From Mycobacterium sp. 852002-51163_SCH5372311 (GTDB lineage: Bacteria; Actinomycetota; Actinomycetes; Mycobacteriales; Mycobacteriaceae), in contig NZ_LZIJ01000076.1 in the NCBI RefSeq assembly GCF_001667115.1, positions 1-33,792 of the forward strand: a stretch of 33,792 nucleotides of DNA, given 5' to 3'. This document shows positions 15,592 through 25,712 of this stretch, in pieces. Each line of letters starts with the position of its first letter. The stretch's first letter is position 1. The notes beneath the pieces are model-generated. The model saw nothing but the letters and a program-made list of their open reading frames with translations, searched no databases and was not told where the DNA came from. The position numbers and the translations under genes are program-made.

Positions 15592-18501
15592 CTAGGCCTG
15601 TTCTCGAGCGGGTCGCAGTCGTCCGAAGTTTTCGGCCACCGCCCCGGCCAGTTCCAGATACGCCTGTCTGGTCGCCGGCCTGAGCCGGGCGAAGTCGACG
15701 TCGGCCCCCTCGGCGAGATGAGGATCGAACGGGATCAGATGAATTGAGCGGCAACGCGGCTGGAAATGCTCGTACACCTTGTCCAGCTTCAACGCTGCCG
15801 AACCCGGACGCGAAGCGCTGAGCACCACATGAGCTTCCCGGACCAGTCCCGAATGTCCGTGTTGCATAAGCCAATCCAACGTTGCCGACGCACTGCGAGC
15901 GGCGTCGATGGCCGGCGAGCTCACCAGCACGATGGTGTGGGCCAGGTCCAGGATCGCCGACATCGCCGAATGCATGATCCCGGTGCCGCAATCGGTCAGG
16001 ATCACGTTGTAGAAGTACCGCAATATCTCAACCGTACGCCGGTAGTCTTCTGCGCCGAACACCTCTGCAACAGCCGGGTCCTGTTCGCTGGCAAGCACTT
16101 CCAACCTGCTGGCCGCCATCAGGGTGTGGTTTCGAACGTCGGCGTACCGGTGGATGTTGGGATCGGACAACAGATCACGCACCGTCGACGTGGTCGACGT
16201 GTCCCCGACCCGTTCGGCCAGGGTGCCGCGGTCGGGATTGGCGTCGACGGCGATCACCCGGTCGTGGCGAACCATCGCCAATGCCGACCCCAATCCGAAA
16301 GTGGTGGTGGTTTTGCCGACTCCACCCTTGATCGAGAGCACCGCGATGCGGAAGTCTCCGGCGATCGGCTGGCGGATTTCGGCCAGCAGGTGTTCCTGCG
16401 TGCGTTCCTTGCGAGACGCTCCCGGATTGACGTGCCCGCCAGTCGCGTTGTGCACCAAGCGGCGCCAACCCGACGGCGGCGCAAAGCGATACGGGTTGGT
16501 GATCTCCGCTTCGTCTATCGAGGGCGGCACCCGGAAAGGCTGGTAGTTCGGGGGTGGCACTCCGGCCGGCGGCCGCGGCGGGCCCGGTGGCGATCCAGGA
16601 CGTGGCGGTTGGTCGGTGGCCGGGGGGTGGGACGCCGGGTGCGGCTTCGGAATCGCCCGCTGACCGGGCGGCGGTCCGGGCCACCAGGGCGGCGGGGGAA
16701 ACGGGCCCGGAAGTGGCGGTGGCGGCCACGGCGGTAGGGCGCCCGGACGTGGTCCCGGGCGGAATCTGGCCGGCGGCGCCTGGGGCGGCTGGGGATGCGG
16801 TGTGCGGTGTCGACTGGACGCTGCAGGCGGTTCAGCTGCCTGCGCGGGCGGCTGCTCGTGCAACACACCTCGATCCTGGTCGGGAGCCCGTTCGAATTCT
16901 GCCGAGATCATCGGAGTAGCCATCTGCCAGGGCGGCGGCGCCGGTCGGCGCGCGGCGGGCCCCTTTGACCGTTCCTCGGCGGGAGGCGCCGTGTTGGGGC
17001 CGTCCTGCGCTGGCGACGGGGCTTCGACCGCCTCGGCCGGGACGACGGGTTCTTGCTCGTTGGTCGGTTCAGCCGGCGCGTCGGTCTCGGGCGCGTCGTC
17101 GAGCGGGACCTCGACGCTCGGCTCCTCCGCGGGCGGCCAGTGCGTCTCGGCGGCATCGTCCGCGAATTCGACCACCGCTTCCGGTTCAGCCGGCGATTCG
17201 TGCTCTGACGTAGCGTCTTGCGATGAATCCACGTGGGCCTCAGCATCACTCGAAAACTCCACGGACAACCATTCCGGGGCTGCAGCGTCCGATTCGTCGC
17301 CGAGTGTGGAGTCGACCGCCGATTCCTCCGGTGCGGCCGTGACGTGTGCCCGCCTGGCCGCGATCTGCTCGAGCAGGGCCGCGGCTCGCAACTCGATGTC
17401 ATCGAGTTCCCGGGGTGCGGATGCACCGGGAGTCGGCTCGTCGGATGCCGACGATTCGGCGAACGTGTCAGGCTCCGGTGGAATGTCAACGACCGGCTCG
17501 GCCTGTACCGAAAGTTCAACGGGCGGCTCAGGTTCCACCCGAAGCTCGAAGTCCGGCTCTGGCTCGGGCACAACCTGAGAACGCGGTTCGGGTTCAATCT
17601 CGGGAACCGGCTCTGGCTCTGGCCAAGATTCGTCCGCCCATGCTGTTTCCGCCGGCGGCTCGAATTCTGATTCAGCCTCCGGCGTGTTCGGCAACTCGCT
17701 TTCCGCGGACCACGGCTCAGCATGCCGTGGCTCCCCTTCATCGACCGGCGGTGCCGTCGCCTCGGGAGTTTCCGCCATGGGAGGAGCGACGTCCTGGTCA
17801 TCCTCCCTCGGCGCATCCTTGCTGGCCTCTGGCTCGGCCGGCAACGGTGGTTGGTCGATTTCCGTGCGCGGCAATGGCGTCTCCGGCTCAGCGGCGATCG
17901 CCTTTTCCGCGGGCTGACGAGGCCGGGAAACCTGAGCAACCTGAGCAACCCTGTCGACCTCAGGGCCAGGCGCGGGACGTCGTGGCGGCGGAAAGACGGG
18001 CGGTGGTTCGTCGGCGGTCGCAGCGGCGCGCACCTCGGGCGGCGGCTGGTCCAGGTGTTCCCGACGTCGGGGGCGGTCGTATCTCACCGCCACCCGCTTC
18101 GGCCGAAACTCCGGCGCGTCCTCGGGTTCGGCTTGGGACTCCCCCGCGCCCGTCGGCTCGGGCCGCGACACCGGGATGCGCTCCCGCCTCGGTGGGACCT
18201 CAGTGGAGCCGCGAGAAGGCGCCCCGGCCAGAATCTCGTCGCGCTTGGCTTCGGGGATAGCGGGGTCGGCTACCGCGCGTTGCTGTCGCGTTTCGCGCTT
18301 GCGTGTCGAGCCCTCCGACTTCTCCGAGTCGTGGCCGTTGACGTCCACCTCGGCCTCGTCGGCGCGATGTTTGCCGGCATCCTCTTTGTCTTGCCGTTTC
18401 CCTCGACCGAGGTAGACGCGCCGTCGCTTTCTCTCATCGGGCAACCAGGGAGGACGCGCCAACGAACCGCGCTCGTCCCCGGCGGGTGTGTGCTTGGCCA
18501 A
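15592..18501 (-). CDS. EspI-like ParA/MinD-type ATPase with long Pro/Glu-rich N-terminus
   Basis: A 969-aa protein. Residues about 1-130 are basic and charged, about 130-530 are acidic and rich in Pro-Glu repeats (PEPEP, EPEPP), and about 530-650 are Pro/Gly-rich with many PPP runs. The C-terminal third holds a MinD/ParA ATPase domain with the deviant Walker A K-G-G-V-G-K-T-T at about residue 725 and L-T-D-C-G-T-G near residue 830. EspI of ESX-1 has this layout but is shorter (about 666 aa), and it is implicated in turning ESX-1 down when ATP is low. The start is TTG with AAAGGGGGG just upstream. It follows mycP (145-bp gap) in the same operon. Confidence 0.85.
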   Translation of the reverse strand: MAKHTPAGDERGSLARPPWLPDERKRRRVYLGRGKRQDKEDAGKHRADEAEVDVNGHDSEKSEGSTRKRETRQQRAVADPAIPEAKRDEILAGAPSRGSTEVPPRRERIPVSRPEPTGAGESQAEPEDAPEFRPKRVAVRYDRPRRREHLDQPPPEVRAAATADEPPPVFPPPRRPAPGPEVDRVAQVAQVSRPRQPAEKAIAAEPETPLPRTEIDQPPLPAEPEASKDAPREDDQDVAPPMAETPEATAPPVDEGEPRHAEPWSAESELPNTPEAESEFEPPAETAWADESWPEPEPVPEIEPEPRSQVVPEPEPDFELRVEPEPPVELSVQAEPVVDIPPEPDTFAESSASDEPTPGASAPRELDDIELRAAALLEQIAARRAHVTAAPEESAVDSTLGDESDAAAPEWLSVEFSSDAEAHVDSSQDATSEHESPAEPEAVVEFADDAAETHWPPAEEPSVEVPLDDAPETDAPAEPTNEQEPVVPAEAVEAPSPAQDGPNTAPPAEERSKGPAARRPAPPPWQMATPMISAEFERAPDQDRGVLHEQPPAQAAEPPAASSRHRTPHPQPPQAPPARFRPGPRPGALPPWPPPPLPGPFPPPPWWPGPPPGQRAIPKPHPASHPPATDQPPRPGSPPGPPRPPAGVPPPNYQPFRVPPSIDEAEITNPYRFAPPSGWRRLVHNATGGHVNPGASRKERTQEHLLAEIRQPIAGDFRIAVLSIKGGVGKTTTTFGLGSALAMVRHDRVIAVDANPDRGTLAERVGDTSTTSTVRDLLSDPNIHRYADVRNHTLMAASRLEVLASEQDPAVAEVFGAEDYRRTVEILRYFYNVILTDCGTGIMHSAMSAILDLAHTIVLVSSPAIDAARSASATLDWLMQHGHSGLVREAHVVLSASRPGSAALKLDKVYEHFQPRCRSIHLIPFDPHLAEGADVDFARLRPATRQAYLELAGAVAENFGRLRPAREQA

Positions 18502-18646
18502 CGTCCCCCCTTTCTTTCAACCGGTTCCGGGTTGCGCACCGTCTCCAATCGTACGTAGCGCAAAATGCTTAATTTTCAGTTCGAGACTCCCACACATTGC
18601 CGCGGCCCACGACGCCGATTCCGCTCGGGATCGACCCGCGGCCCGG
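18502..18646 (-). other. 145-bp gap between mycP and the espI-like gene
   Basis: This is the largest gap within the minus-strand machinery operon. It holds the espI-like ribosome binding site and an A/T-richer patch around 18560-18580. I see no clear terminator. A promoter of its own for espI and the downstream kinase genes is possible but not shown. Confidence 0.35.
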
Positions 18647-20074
18647 CTACTGCTCCGGCAGGTCAGCGCTGGAATCGGCGGCTCGCGCAGCGCGGCGCCT
18701 GCCGGCCACCGAGAGCGCCCAGGCAACCCCCGCCAGCGCCACGGTTGCCAGTGTGACCGACAACACGATGATCCGTGCGCGCTGGCTACCCGGATCAACG
18801 CGAGGGCGGCCGGCGATCGGCGTCGCCGCATCGGGGTTGGGCTGCCGGTTTGCCGCTGGAAGGCGGTAGGTCAACGCCGCCACCGCGTCGACCACGCCGT
18901 ATCCGGTGGCCTCGTTCGGCCCGGCACCCGGCATGTGGGCGGTCCGCTTGATCAGATCCATCACCTGACCGGCGTTCAGGTCGGGAAACCGGGACCGGAT
19001 CAGGGCCACCACTCCGGAAACGAACGGCGCCGCGAAGCTCGTGCCGTTGATCACCGCCAATCCTTGGGTGCTCATGATGGCGTTGATGAGGCCTGGTCCG
19101 TGTGAGTCCAGCGAGACGATCCGCTCACCGGGTGCCGCCACGCCCACCCAGGGCCCGCGCAGGCTGAAATCGGCGGGTTCTCCGGACGTGGTCAACGCGC
19201 CGACCGTCAACACATAATCGTTGAACCAGGCCGGGCTGGCGATGGTCCGCACCGAATCCCACCCGCTCTGCAACGGCATGTTCGGGTCCGCCATGGCGTT
19301 TTGGGTTTTGCAGAAATCTTGGCTGTTGACGTTTCCCGCCGCGGCCACCACCACCACGTTGTGTTCGTACGCGTAGCGAACCGCGCGACCGAGTTGCACA
19401 TCGTCGAGCCCGGCACCGACCGGGCTGCACGCCACTTCCGACAGGTTGATCACGGTGGCGCCCAGGTTGACCGCGCGCGTGATCGCGTACGCCAGAGTCA
19501 AGGTGTTGCCGTATCCCTTCGATACCGCGTTGGGATCATTGGCCTGCCCGGAGCCCCCCTCCTTTACGCCGTAGACCGTGCTGTTCTGCCGGATCGACAG
19601 GATCGTGGCTTCCGGGGCCACCCCGGCGAAGCTGTCGCCGGCGCTGGGCGAACCCGCGATGATTCCCGCAACCACGGTTCCGTGAGAGTCGCAGTCCTGC
19701 AGGCCGTCGGTGTTGGACACGTAGTCGCCGCCGCCCTCCAGCGCCGGCAACCGCGGGTGCCGATTCACCCCGGTGTCGATGACGGCGACCTTCTGTCCGG
19801 CGCCGCGGGAAAACCGCCACGCGCTCACGTAGCCGAGCATCGCTTCCGCGCTCGTCTGCAGAGCGAAATCGGTCTGCGGCAACACGCCGGTCGGGATCCC
19901 GCAGATCGCTTTGAGATCCGTCGGCTCGACCGGGCCGAGCGGGCCGTTGGGGGGTGGCCCCGGTTCCACTACCGGGGGCCGAATCGCCCACGCCGGCGCG
20001 GGATTGGTCAGATTAATCGAAGCCGCCAACATCGACGCGGCCAGCACGGCAGCGATCCGTCGGCTGATTGTCAT
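18647..20074 (-). CDS. mycP: MycP, mycosin subtilisin-like serine protease
   Basis: A 475-aa membrane-anchored mycosin. The signal peptide (MTISRRIAAVLAAS to about Ala29) is followed by the S8 catalytic triad: Asp in V-I-D-T-G-V (about 98), His in S-H-G-T-V-V-A-G (about 130) and Ser in N-G-T-S-F-A-A-P (about 346). The oxyanion Asn lies in A-A-A-G-N. A transmembrane helix near the C-terminus (about 440-462) is followed by a short basic tail. MycP stabilises the ESX membrane complex and cleaves some substrates in the periplasm. The frame extends to 20113, but the start at 20074 gives a clean signal peptide and lies 10 bp after the eccD stop. The family is certain. Confidence 0.93.
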   Translation of the reverse strand: MTISRRIAAVLAASMLAASINLTNPAPAWAIRPPVVEPGPPPNGPLGPVEPTDLKAICGIPTGVLPQTDFALQTSAEAMLGYVSAWRFSRGAGQKVAVIDTGVNRHPRLPALEGGGDYVSNTDGLQDCDSHGTVVAGIIAGSPSAGDSFAGVAPEATILSIRQNSTVYGVKEGGSGQANDPNAVSKGYGNTLTLAYAITRAVNLGATVINLSEVACSPVGAGLDDVQLGRAVRYAYEHNVVVVAAAGNVNSQDFCKTQNAMADPNMPLQSGWDSVRTIASPAWFNDYVLTVGALTTSGEPADFSLRGPWVGVAAPGERIVSLDSHGPGLINAIMSTQGLAVINGTSFAAPFVSGVVALIRSRFPDLNAGQVMDLIKRTAHMPGAGPNEATGYGVVDAVAALTYRLPAANRQPNPDAATPIAGRPRVDPGSQRARIIVLSVTLATVALAGVAWALSVAGRRRAARAADSSADLPEQ

Positions 20075-20084
20075 CGGGCCCAAG

Positions 20085-21575
20085 TCACAATCCCAGACGC
20101 TGGTAGACGCCAATTACCCACAGCGCCAACGGGATCAAGGATCCGACGGCCGCGTACTCCGCATAGGCAAGCAGCGCCGCCAGCCGGGGGGACAAGCCAC
20201 CGCCGGCCCCGGTCAACCCGGCTAAAGCAGTACCAACCGCAACGGCAAGCAGCATGCCGAGCCCCGTCACCGGCATCGGGGTGATCCCGCCCTGGGCCAT
20301 CACGCAACCGACCACGACAATCGCGGCGGCGGGCACCGCCAACGCGGCGCGCTCGAACCAGGTGTCGACGGTTCTGCTGCGCAGAGCCAGCACCGCCGCG
20401 CAGGCCAGCGCGAACACAAACGCGGGCCAGTGCAGGACGCCGCTGCCCAGCAGCAGCGTCACGTCCACCGCCACACCGGAAGCCAAACCGGTCAGCAACG
20501 CCGCACGCGTTACCGCCGCCGACTTCGCCCTTGCCCAGACGGCCTCCGCGGTCGGCATCGCCGTGCCCGAATCGCCATCGCGGTCGTTGGTCGACGCGGG
20601 CGGCTGGAACGGATTCTCGAAGTCCCAGTCCTCACGGTTGGTTGCCACAGCAACCGTCGGTGTCTCGAATCGGCCCAGCCGCACCGTAAGCCGCGGAACC
20701 GTGAGGCAGATCAGTATCGTCGCCACCGCCGACGTGACGAACACGATGTCGGCTCGTCCATGCAATGCACGGCCGAGCATTGCGATGCCGATCAGACCGA
20801 ACGCCAGCGCGCCGGCCAGATACGCCCAGTGCCCGGTACCGATCACCCGGTCGTAGACAGCGCACAGCACCAGCACCGTCGCACAAGCGGCGGCCAGGCC
20901 GAAGTAGCCGTAACGGGCCAGCACGGCCCACGCGATACCGGCCGTGATCGGAACCGCCGCCCAGCCAAGCGCCGCGGCCACGTCGTCGAGCCCGTAGGAA
21001 CGGTGCGCCAACCCGGCCCCGCCGGTCAGCATCAGCACCACGGCCGCGGCCAGGGCGACGATCACGTAGTGGCCGGCGTGGTTCGCGAGGGATCCCCGGC
21101 CGAGCAGGCAATAGACAATGGCCAGGGCGGCCAGGTGGACACCGGCGAAGGCCATCCAGCGCGCCGATGCCGCGTTCCAGGCGGCGTAGGCCGCTTTGTT
21201 CAGCCGGCCGACGGCGTCGACGACGTCGTCGTACAGGATGGGCGGCGACAGGGCCCGCTGTGACGACAGCCGCAGCAATTCGCCACTGCGCACCCCGGCT
21301 TCGCGCAGGGTTTGGTCGGGTCGCAACGCGGTGCCGTCGTCGAATCTGCTGAGCACCCAGAATGTCCGGCGCTCGTCTTTCGACGTCGCTTCACCGTCGC
21401 GTTCGCTGTCCCGGGATCGGACGAGCCGGGCCAGCTCCGGAACGAAGCCGGACACCGGAACATCCAGTGGCAGTGCGATGTCCAGCTGCGTGCGCCCTCC
21501 GAACACCGATACCCGGATGTGGTCGGGAGCGGCCGACGCCACCCGGATTCGCCTGAGCTCACTGACCCCGGTCAT
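20085..21575 (-). CDS. eccD: EccD, first copy (polytopic ESX membrane channel protein)
   Basis: A 496-aa protein. The N-terminal ubiquitin-like domain (about 18-108) resembles YukD, with R-V-S-V-F-G-G-R-T-Q-L-D-I-A-L-P. About eleven hydrophobic segments follow, interrupted by a charged cytosolic stretch (about 310-355). The C-terminus ends in L-I-P-L-A-L-W-V-I-G-V-Y, a form seen in EccD proteins. EccD lines the ESX inner-membrane complex, where two copies per protomer surround EccB and EccC. The ATGA-type 4-bp overlap with the eccC stop shows tight coupling. A second, clearly different EccD is encoded at 25713-27227, so the locus has two. Confidence 0.92.
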   Translation of the reverse strand: MTGVSELRRIRVASAAPDHIRVSVFGGRTQLDIALPLDVPVSGFVPELARLVRSRDSERDGEATSKDERRTFWVLSRFDDGTALRPDQTLREAGVRSGELLRLSSQRALSPPILYDDVVDAVGRLNKAAYAAWNAASARWMAFAGVHLAALAIVYCLLGRGSLANHAGHYVIVALAAAVVLMLTGGAGLAHRSYGLDDVAAALGWAAVPITAGIAWAVLARYGYFGLAAACATVLVLCAVYDRVIGTGHWAYLAGALAFGLIGIAMLGRALHGRADIVFVTSAVATILICLTVPRLTVRLGRFETPTVAVATNREDWDFENPFQPPASTNDRDGDSGTAMPTAEAVWARAKSAAVTRAALLTGLASGVAVDVTLLLGSGVLHWPAFVFALACAAVLALRSRTVDTWFERAALAVPAAAIVVVGCVMAQGGITPMPVTGLGMLLAVAVGTALAGLTGAGGGLSPRLAALLAYAEYAAVGSLIPLALWVIGVYQRLGL

Positions 21576-24500
21576 AGGTCCGGCATCCTCGACAGCTGGA
21601 TCACACCGTTCTTCATGGTGCGCGACACCAGCATTCCCCGTCCCGGGGGCATCTCGGTGGGCTTATAGCCGAACAGCGCGCCTTCTTCTTTCGTGCCGCT
21701 CATCACTAAACCGTTGCACGACAAATCCTTGAGTCGTCCGATGAACTGGTCCATCATGGCGCGCGCCGCGCCGCCGATGCGGCGGGTCACCACTACCCGC
21801 AGACCGATATCGCGGGCCTGCGGCAGATATTCGACCAACGGGCTCAACGGGCTGCTCATCGAGCCGCTCACGATCAGGTCGTAGTCGTCGATCATGACGT
21901 AGATGTCGGGGCCCGACCACCACGATCGGTCCTTGAGCTGCTGCTGGGTGATGTCGCTGGGCGGCAGCCGATCTTTCAGCGTCGCCGCGAGCGCCGTCAT
22001 CAGCTCCGCGCAGGACTGCGACGCCGTGGCGTATCCGCCCAGATAGTCGTTGGCCACGACGCCGAGCATCGAGCGACGGAAATCGACCAGAACGATCTTG
22101 CACTGGTCGGGCGTGGTGTTCTCCATCAGCCCGGTGGCGATGTTGCGCAGCAGACCGGTCTTGCCGCACTCGGCGTCGCCGAACGCCACCAGATGTGCCT
22201 GCGCATCGAAATCCAGTACCACGGGGCTCAATTCGGCCTCGTTGATGCCGATGGCAACGCATGACCTGCCCAGCATCCCGGCCGATTGCGCCGCCCGAAC
22301 CACGGCGCCGCGATCCACCTTGTGCGGCAGCATCCGAACGCGCGGCGCTTGCCGGTTGCCGTAGTGGGCACGCATCGCGGTGACCGCTGCTGCCACGCCT
22401 TCGGGCAGATCGTCGACGCCCGAACTGGAATCGAGCCGTGGCAGCGCGATCAGGATGTGCAGCCGTTCGTGACTCATGCCCCGCCCGGGGCGGCCGACGG
22501 GGATCAGCTCGTTGAACCTGCGGCCGACGTCGCTGTCCAGTGCATCACCCAATTTCAATTCGATGCGAGTACCCAGCATGTCCTTGACGGCCGCGCGCAT
22601 CTCCATCCAGCGCGATGCCGAGATCACCAGGTGTACTCCATACGAAAGCCCTTGGACGGCAATCGAATTCAGGGTGGGCTCGAGCAGCTCGAAGTCGCTT
22701 CTGATCGATGCCCAGCCGTCGATCACCAGGAACAGGTCGCCGAACTTGTCCTGGCTCAACGGATCCTGGGCGGCGACATCGGGCGGCAGGGTCGCCAGGT
22801 GCGCCTTGCGCGCCCGGAAGTCGCGCATCGATTCGATGCCGAGATCGCGGAACCGCAGCTCCCGGGCCCGCAGCACGCCCGACACCTCGGCCACGGTGCG
22901 CCGGATCGCATCGGCGTCCATCCGGCCGGCCACGCCGCCGACGTGCGGCAGATTGGCCAGACTGGATAGCGTGCCGCCACCGAAGTCCAGGCAGAAGAAC
23001 TGCACTTGTTCCGGGGTATGGGTGGCCGCCGCCGACATGATCAGCGTGCGCAACGTTGTCGACTTGCCCGACTGGGGGCCGCCGACCACCGCGACGTTGC
23101 CCTGGGCTCCGGACAGATCGATCATCAGGACGTCGCGGCGCTGATCGTAGGGCCGGTCCACGACACCCATGGGCATCCACAACCGGCCGTCGAGGTTCTC
23201 GCGCGCCGACCAGTCGGCGTCCGGCAGTAGCTGATTGATTGCGGGACTTTCGTCCAGGGGCGGCAACCACACCTCGTGGGCGGGCCGACCGTGACCTCGC
23301 AGCCGCGACACCACGACGTCGAGCAATGTCGTCTTGGTCGGAGACGACGGCATACCGGAACCCGCCACAAGCCCTTCTGGTTCCGGGGCAGCCGGCACCG
23401 CATCCTTCTTGACGGGCGTGGCCGTGAACAGTTTCGGCGCCAGTGCGCCCAGCTGCCTACCCCGGCCGCTGTGTGCGGCACGGCGCGGCGGGACATACTC
23501 GCCCGAAACGTAGCACGTGTTGAACCGAACCGGTTCGGACGCATCGCATTTCAAGAAGGCCGAGCCGGGGACGCTGGGCAGGTGGTAGGCGTCCGGCACG
23601 CCCAGGACGCTGCGCGACTCGCCCGCAGAGAAGGTCTTGAGCCCGATCCGATAGGACAGGTGCGAGTCCAGCCCGCGCAGCTTGCCTTCCTCGAGCCGTT
23701 GCGAAGCCAGCAGCAGGTGCACGTGCAGCGACCGGCCCAACCGCCCGATCATCACGAACAACTCGGCGAAATCCGGTTTCTGCGACAGCAGTTCGGAGAA
23801 CTCGTCGACGATGATGAACAGCGCCGGCAGGGGGTCCAGCTCGGCGCCATTGGCCCGGGCGCGTTCGTACTCGTTGACGTTCGGGAAGTTGCCGGCCGCC
23901 CGCAGCAGTTCCTGACGCCGGTTCAACTCACCGGCCAGCGCGTCGCGCATGCGGTCCACCAGGTGGAGCTCGTCTTCCAGGTTGGTGATGATCGCCGCGA
24001 TGTGCGGCACCCCTCCGAGCCCGAGAAACGTTGCACCGCCTTTGAAGTCGACCAGCACCAGGTTCAACACGTCGGGTGAATGCGAAGTGACCATCGACAG
24101 CACCAGCGTGCGCAGGAATTCCGACTTACCCGAACCCGTTGCGCCGATACATAATCCGTGTGGACCCATGCCGGACTCGGCGGACTCCTTGATGTCCAGC
24201 TCCAGCGGCTGACCGTTTGGTGTGTACCCGATCGGCACCCGCAGCCGTTCCCGCGGAGAGCGCTTCCGCCAAATCTGCTCCGGAACAATCTCCGCGGCAT
24301 CGGGAATCTTCAGCAGCGCCATCAGCCCTGGGTCGGTGGCACGCGAATCGGCCTCGAGGCTGACGATGTGCGCGGCGCTGGCCAGCCGGTAACGGCCAAT
24401 TCGGCGGGCGGTCGCCTCGGCTTCGGCGACGGTGATCGTGTCGGGGGTGGCGAACCGCTCTACCCCGACCGCGGTACGAGCCCCGACATGCTCACCATCC

Positions 24501-25618
24501 GAGTCGCCTGCTGAGCCGCCTTCCAAGACCAGCTGCAGCCCTCGGCGGTTGGCCACCGCGTCGGCGCCGTTCAGGTCCAGCAGCGTGACGCTGTCCAACC
24601 CGGCGTCGGTGACCAGTCGTTCGGTGCCGCTGATGTACCCGTCGTCGATAACCACCACCAGCTGTTTGAGGCCTTTGACCGGCTCGGCGTTGCGGCTGAA
24701 CCGGCCCCGCTCCCCCAGGTCGGTGGCCAGCGCCCGCTCCAGCAGTTCCAGGCTCGGAAAGAGCAGCCGCAGCGAGCCCATGCCGTCGCGGGCCGTGGCG
24801 TGCTGGGCTTGCGGCAACCACTTGACCCAGCGCCAGTTCTCGCCGTCCGGATTGGCGGTCACCACCGCCACCTGCACATGGTCGGGGCCGTGAAAAGCGC
24901 ACAGCTCCAACACCATCGACCGCACCAACTGCCGCGCCAGCTTTCGGTCGCCCTCGAACGTGATGGCGGGAAATGCCCGCAGCGACACCGCGGTAGGCAG
25001 TGCGTGCACCACGGAATGGGTCTTGACGAACCGGCGCAGCGCCACCGTCGACACGGGTTCGAGATCCTCCGGCGGACCGGTCTCCGGGGCCAGCAGCCGG
25101 GTGGCCAGCCGGTGAGTCCCGATGCCCACCCGGACGTGACAGAAGTCGTTGTCGCTGGGCCGGCGTTCCCACATTCGGCGGCTGCCCACGACGTCGGCCA
25201 AGGCCCGCGGATCGGGATGACTCCACTCCAGGGCCGTGCGCTGCCCCTCGCCGGTCATGTCGGCGTCGTCGCGCAGGTTGGCCAGGTAGCTGAAGTAATC
25301 CTTGCGCTCTTCGTTGAGCTCGGCCGCCGCCTTGCCGGACCGCGCGCCGCCGCCCATGAACATGCCGGCCATCGACATGACCATCATCATCGGGAAGATC
25401 AGGAACATCGGGTTCTTCGTCAGGTCCCGGCCCCCGACGGTCACCATCAGCGCGATCATGCCGATGACGGCAACGATGAGCACGAACGGCAGCAGCTTCA
25501 TCAGGAGGTTGCCCGGAATCACCCGCGGCACCTCCGGCGGAGCCTGCAGGTTGACTTCGCCACCCGGCATCCGTGGCGGCGACACCCGCAGTCGGCGCAC
25601 AAAACCCTGGGTACTCAA
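21572..25618 (-). CDS. eccC: EccC, single-polypeptide FtsK/SpoIIIE-like ATPase
   Basis: A 1348-aa motor of the ESX system. The N-terminus reads G-F-V-R-R-L-R-V-S-P-P-R-M-P-G-G-E-V, typical of EccC, followed by two transmembrane helices (about 40-85). Three ATPase domains follow, with Walker A motifs G-A-T-G-S-G-K-S at about residue 490, G-P-Q-S-G-K-S-T at about 848 and G-D-A-E-C-G-K-T at about 1151. Walker B segments are F-I-I-V-D-E-F, L-F-L-V-I-D-G-W and I-Y-V-M-I-D-D-Y. Unlike ESX-1 eccCa/eccCb, the gene is not split. The start is the TTG at 25618, with GGGGA upstream. It recognises substrates through its ATPase domains and powers export. Confidence 0.96.
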   Translation of the reverse strand: MSTQGFVRRLRVSPPRMPGGEVNLQAPPEVPRVIPGNLLMKLLPFVLIVAVIGMIALMVTVGGRDLTKNPMFLIFPMMMVMSMAGMFMGGGARSGKAAAELNEERKDYFSYLANLRDDADMTGEGQRTALEWSHPDPRALADVVGSRRMWERRPSDNDFCHVRVGIGTHRLATRLLAPETGPPEDLEPVSTVALRRFVKTHSVVHALPTAVSLRAFPAITFEGDRKLARQLVRSMVLELCAFHGPDHVQVAVVTANPDGENWRWVKWLPQAQHATARDGMGSLRLLFPSLELLERALATDLGERGRFSRNAEPVKGLKQLVVVIDDGYISGTERLVTDAGLDSVTLLDLNGADAVANRRGLQLVLEGGSAGDSDGEHVGARTAVGVERFATPDTITVAEAEATARRIGRYRLASAAHIVSLEADSRATDPGLMALLKIPDAAEIVPEQIWRKRSPRERLRVPIGYTPNGQPLELDIKESAESGMGPHGLCIGATGSGKSEFLRTLVLSMVTSHSPDVLNLVLVDFKGGATFLGLGGVPHIAAIITNLEDELHLVDRMRDALAGELNRRQELLRAAGNFPNVNEYERARANGAELDPLPALFIIVDEFSELLSQKPDFAELFVMIGRLGRSLHVHLLLASQRLEEGKLRGLDSHLSYRIGLKTFSAGESRSVLGVPDAYHLPSVPGSAFLKCDASEPVRFNTCYVSGEYVPPRRAAHSGRGRQLGALAPKLFTATPVKKDAVPAAPEPEGLVAGSGMPSSPTKTTLLDVVVSRLRGHGRPAHEVWLPPLDESPAINQLLPDADWSARENLDGRLWMPMGVVDRPYDQRRDVLMIDLSGAQGNVAVVGGPQSGKSTTLRTLIMSAAATHTPEQVQFFCLDFGGGTLSSLANLPHVGGVAGRMDADAIRRTVAEVSGVLRARELRFRDLGIESMRDFRARKAHLATLPPDVAAQDPLSQDKFGDLFLVIDGWASIRSDFELLEPTLNSIAVQGLSYGVHLVISASRWMEMRAAVKDMLGTRIELKLGDALDSDVGRRFNELIPVGRPGRGMSHERLHILIALPRLDSSSGVDDLPEGVAAAVTAMRAHYGNRQAPRVRMLPHKVDRGAVVRAAQSAGMLGRSCVAIGINEAELSPVVLDFDAQAHLVAFGDAECGKTGLLRNIATGLMENTTPDQCKIVLVDFRRSMLGVVANDYLGGYATASQSCAELMTALAATLKDRLPPSDITQQQLKDRSWWSGPDIYVMIDDYDLIVSGSMSSPLSPLVEYLPQARDIGLRVVVTRRIGGAARAMMDQFIGRLKDLSCNGLVMSGTKEEGALFGYKPTEMPPGRGMLVSRTMKNGVIQLSRMPDL

Positions 25619-25712
25619 CAGGTCATTCCCCGAAACTCGAAAGCAAATTTAAAGACGTCCCTAGGTATTGTCACCAACCGATGACCCAAAATTCCCCAGG
25701 AGGACGATGGCG
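25619..25712. promoter_or_regulatory. Divergent promoter region between eccC and the second eccD
   Basis: These 94 bp separate the leftward eccC operon and the rightward eccD. Promoters for both should lie here. An A/T-rich run (about 25640-25655) stands out. AGGAGG at 25698-25703 is the eccD ribosome binding site. Exact promoter boxes are not clear. Confidence 0.45.

Noticed and set aside
16500..18100. Repetitive GC-rich tract that could be taken for tandem DNA repeats
   Set aside because: It is simply the codon pattern of the Pro/Glu-rich arm of the EspI-like protein; no fixed DNA unit is repeated.
24800..25684. Plus-strand open frame opposite the eccC N-terminus
   Set aside because: His/Arg/Gln-rich with no domain; eccC is intact on the other strand.
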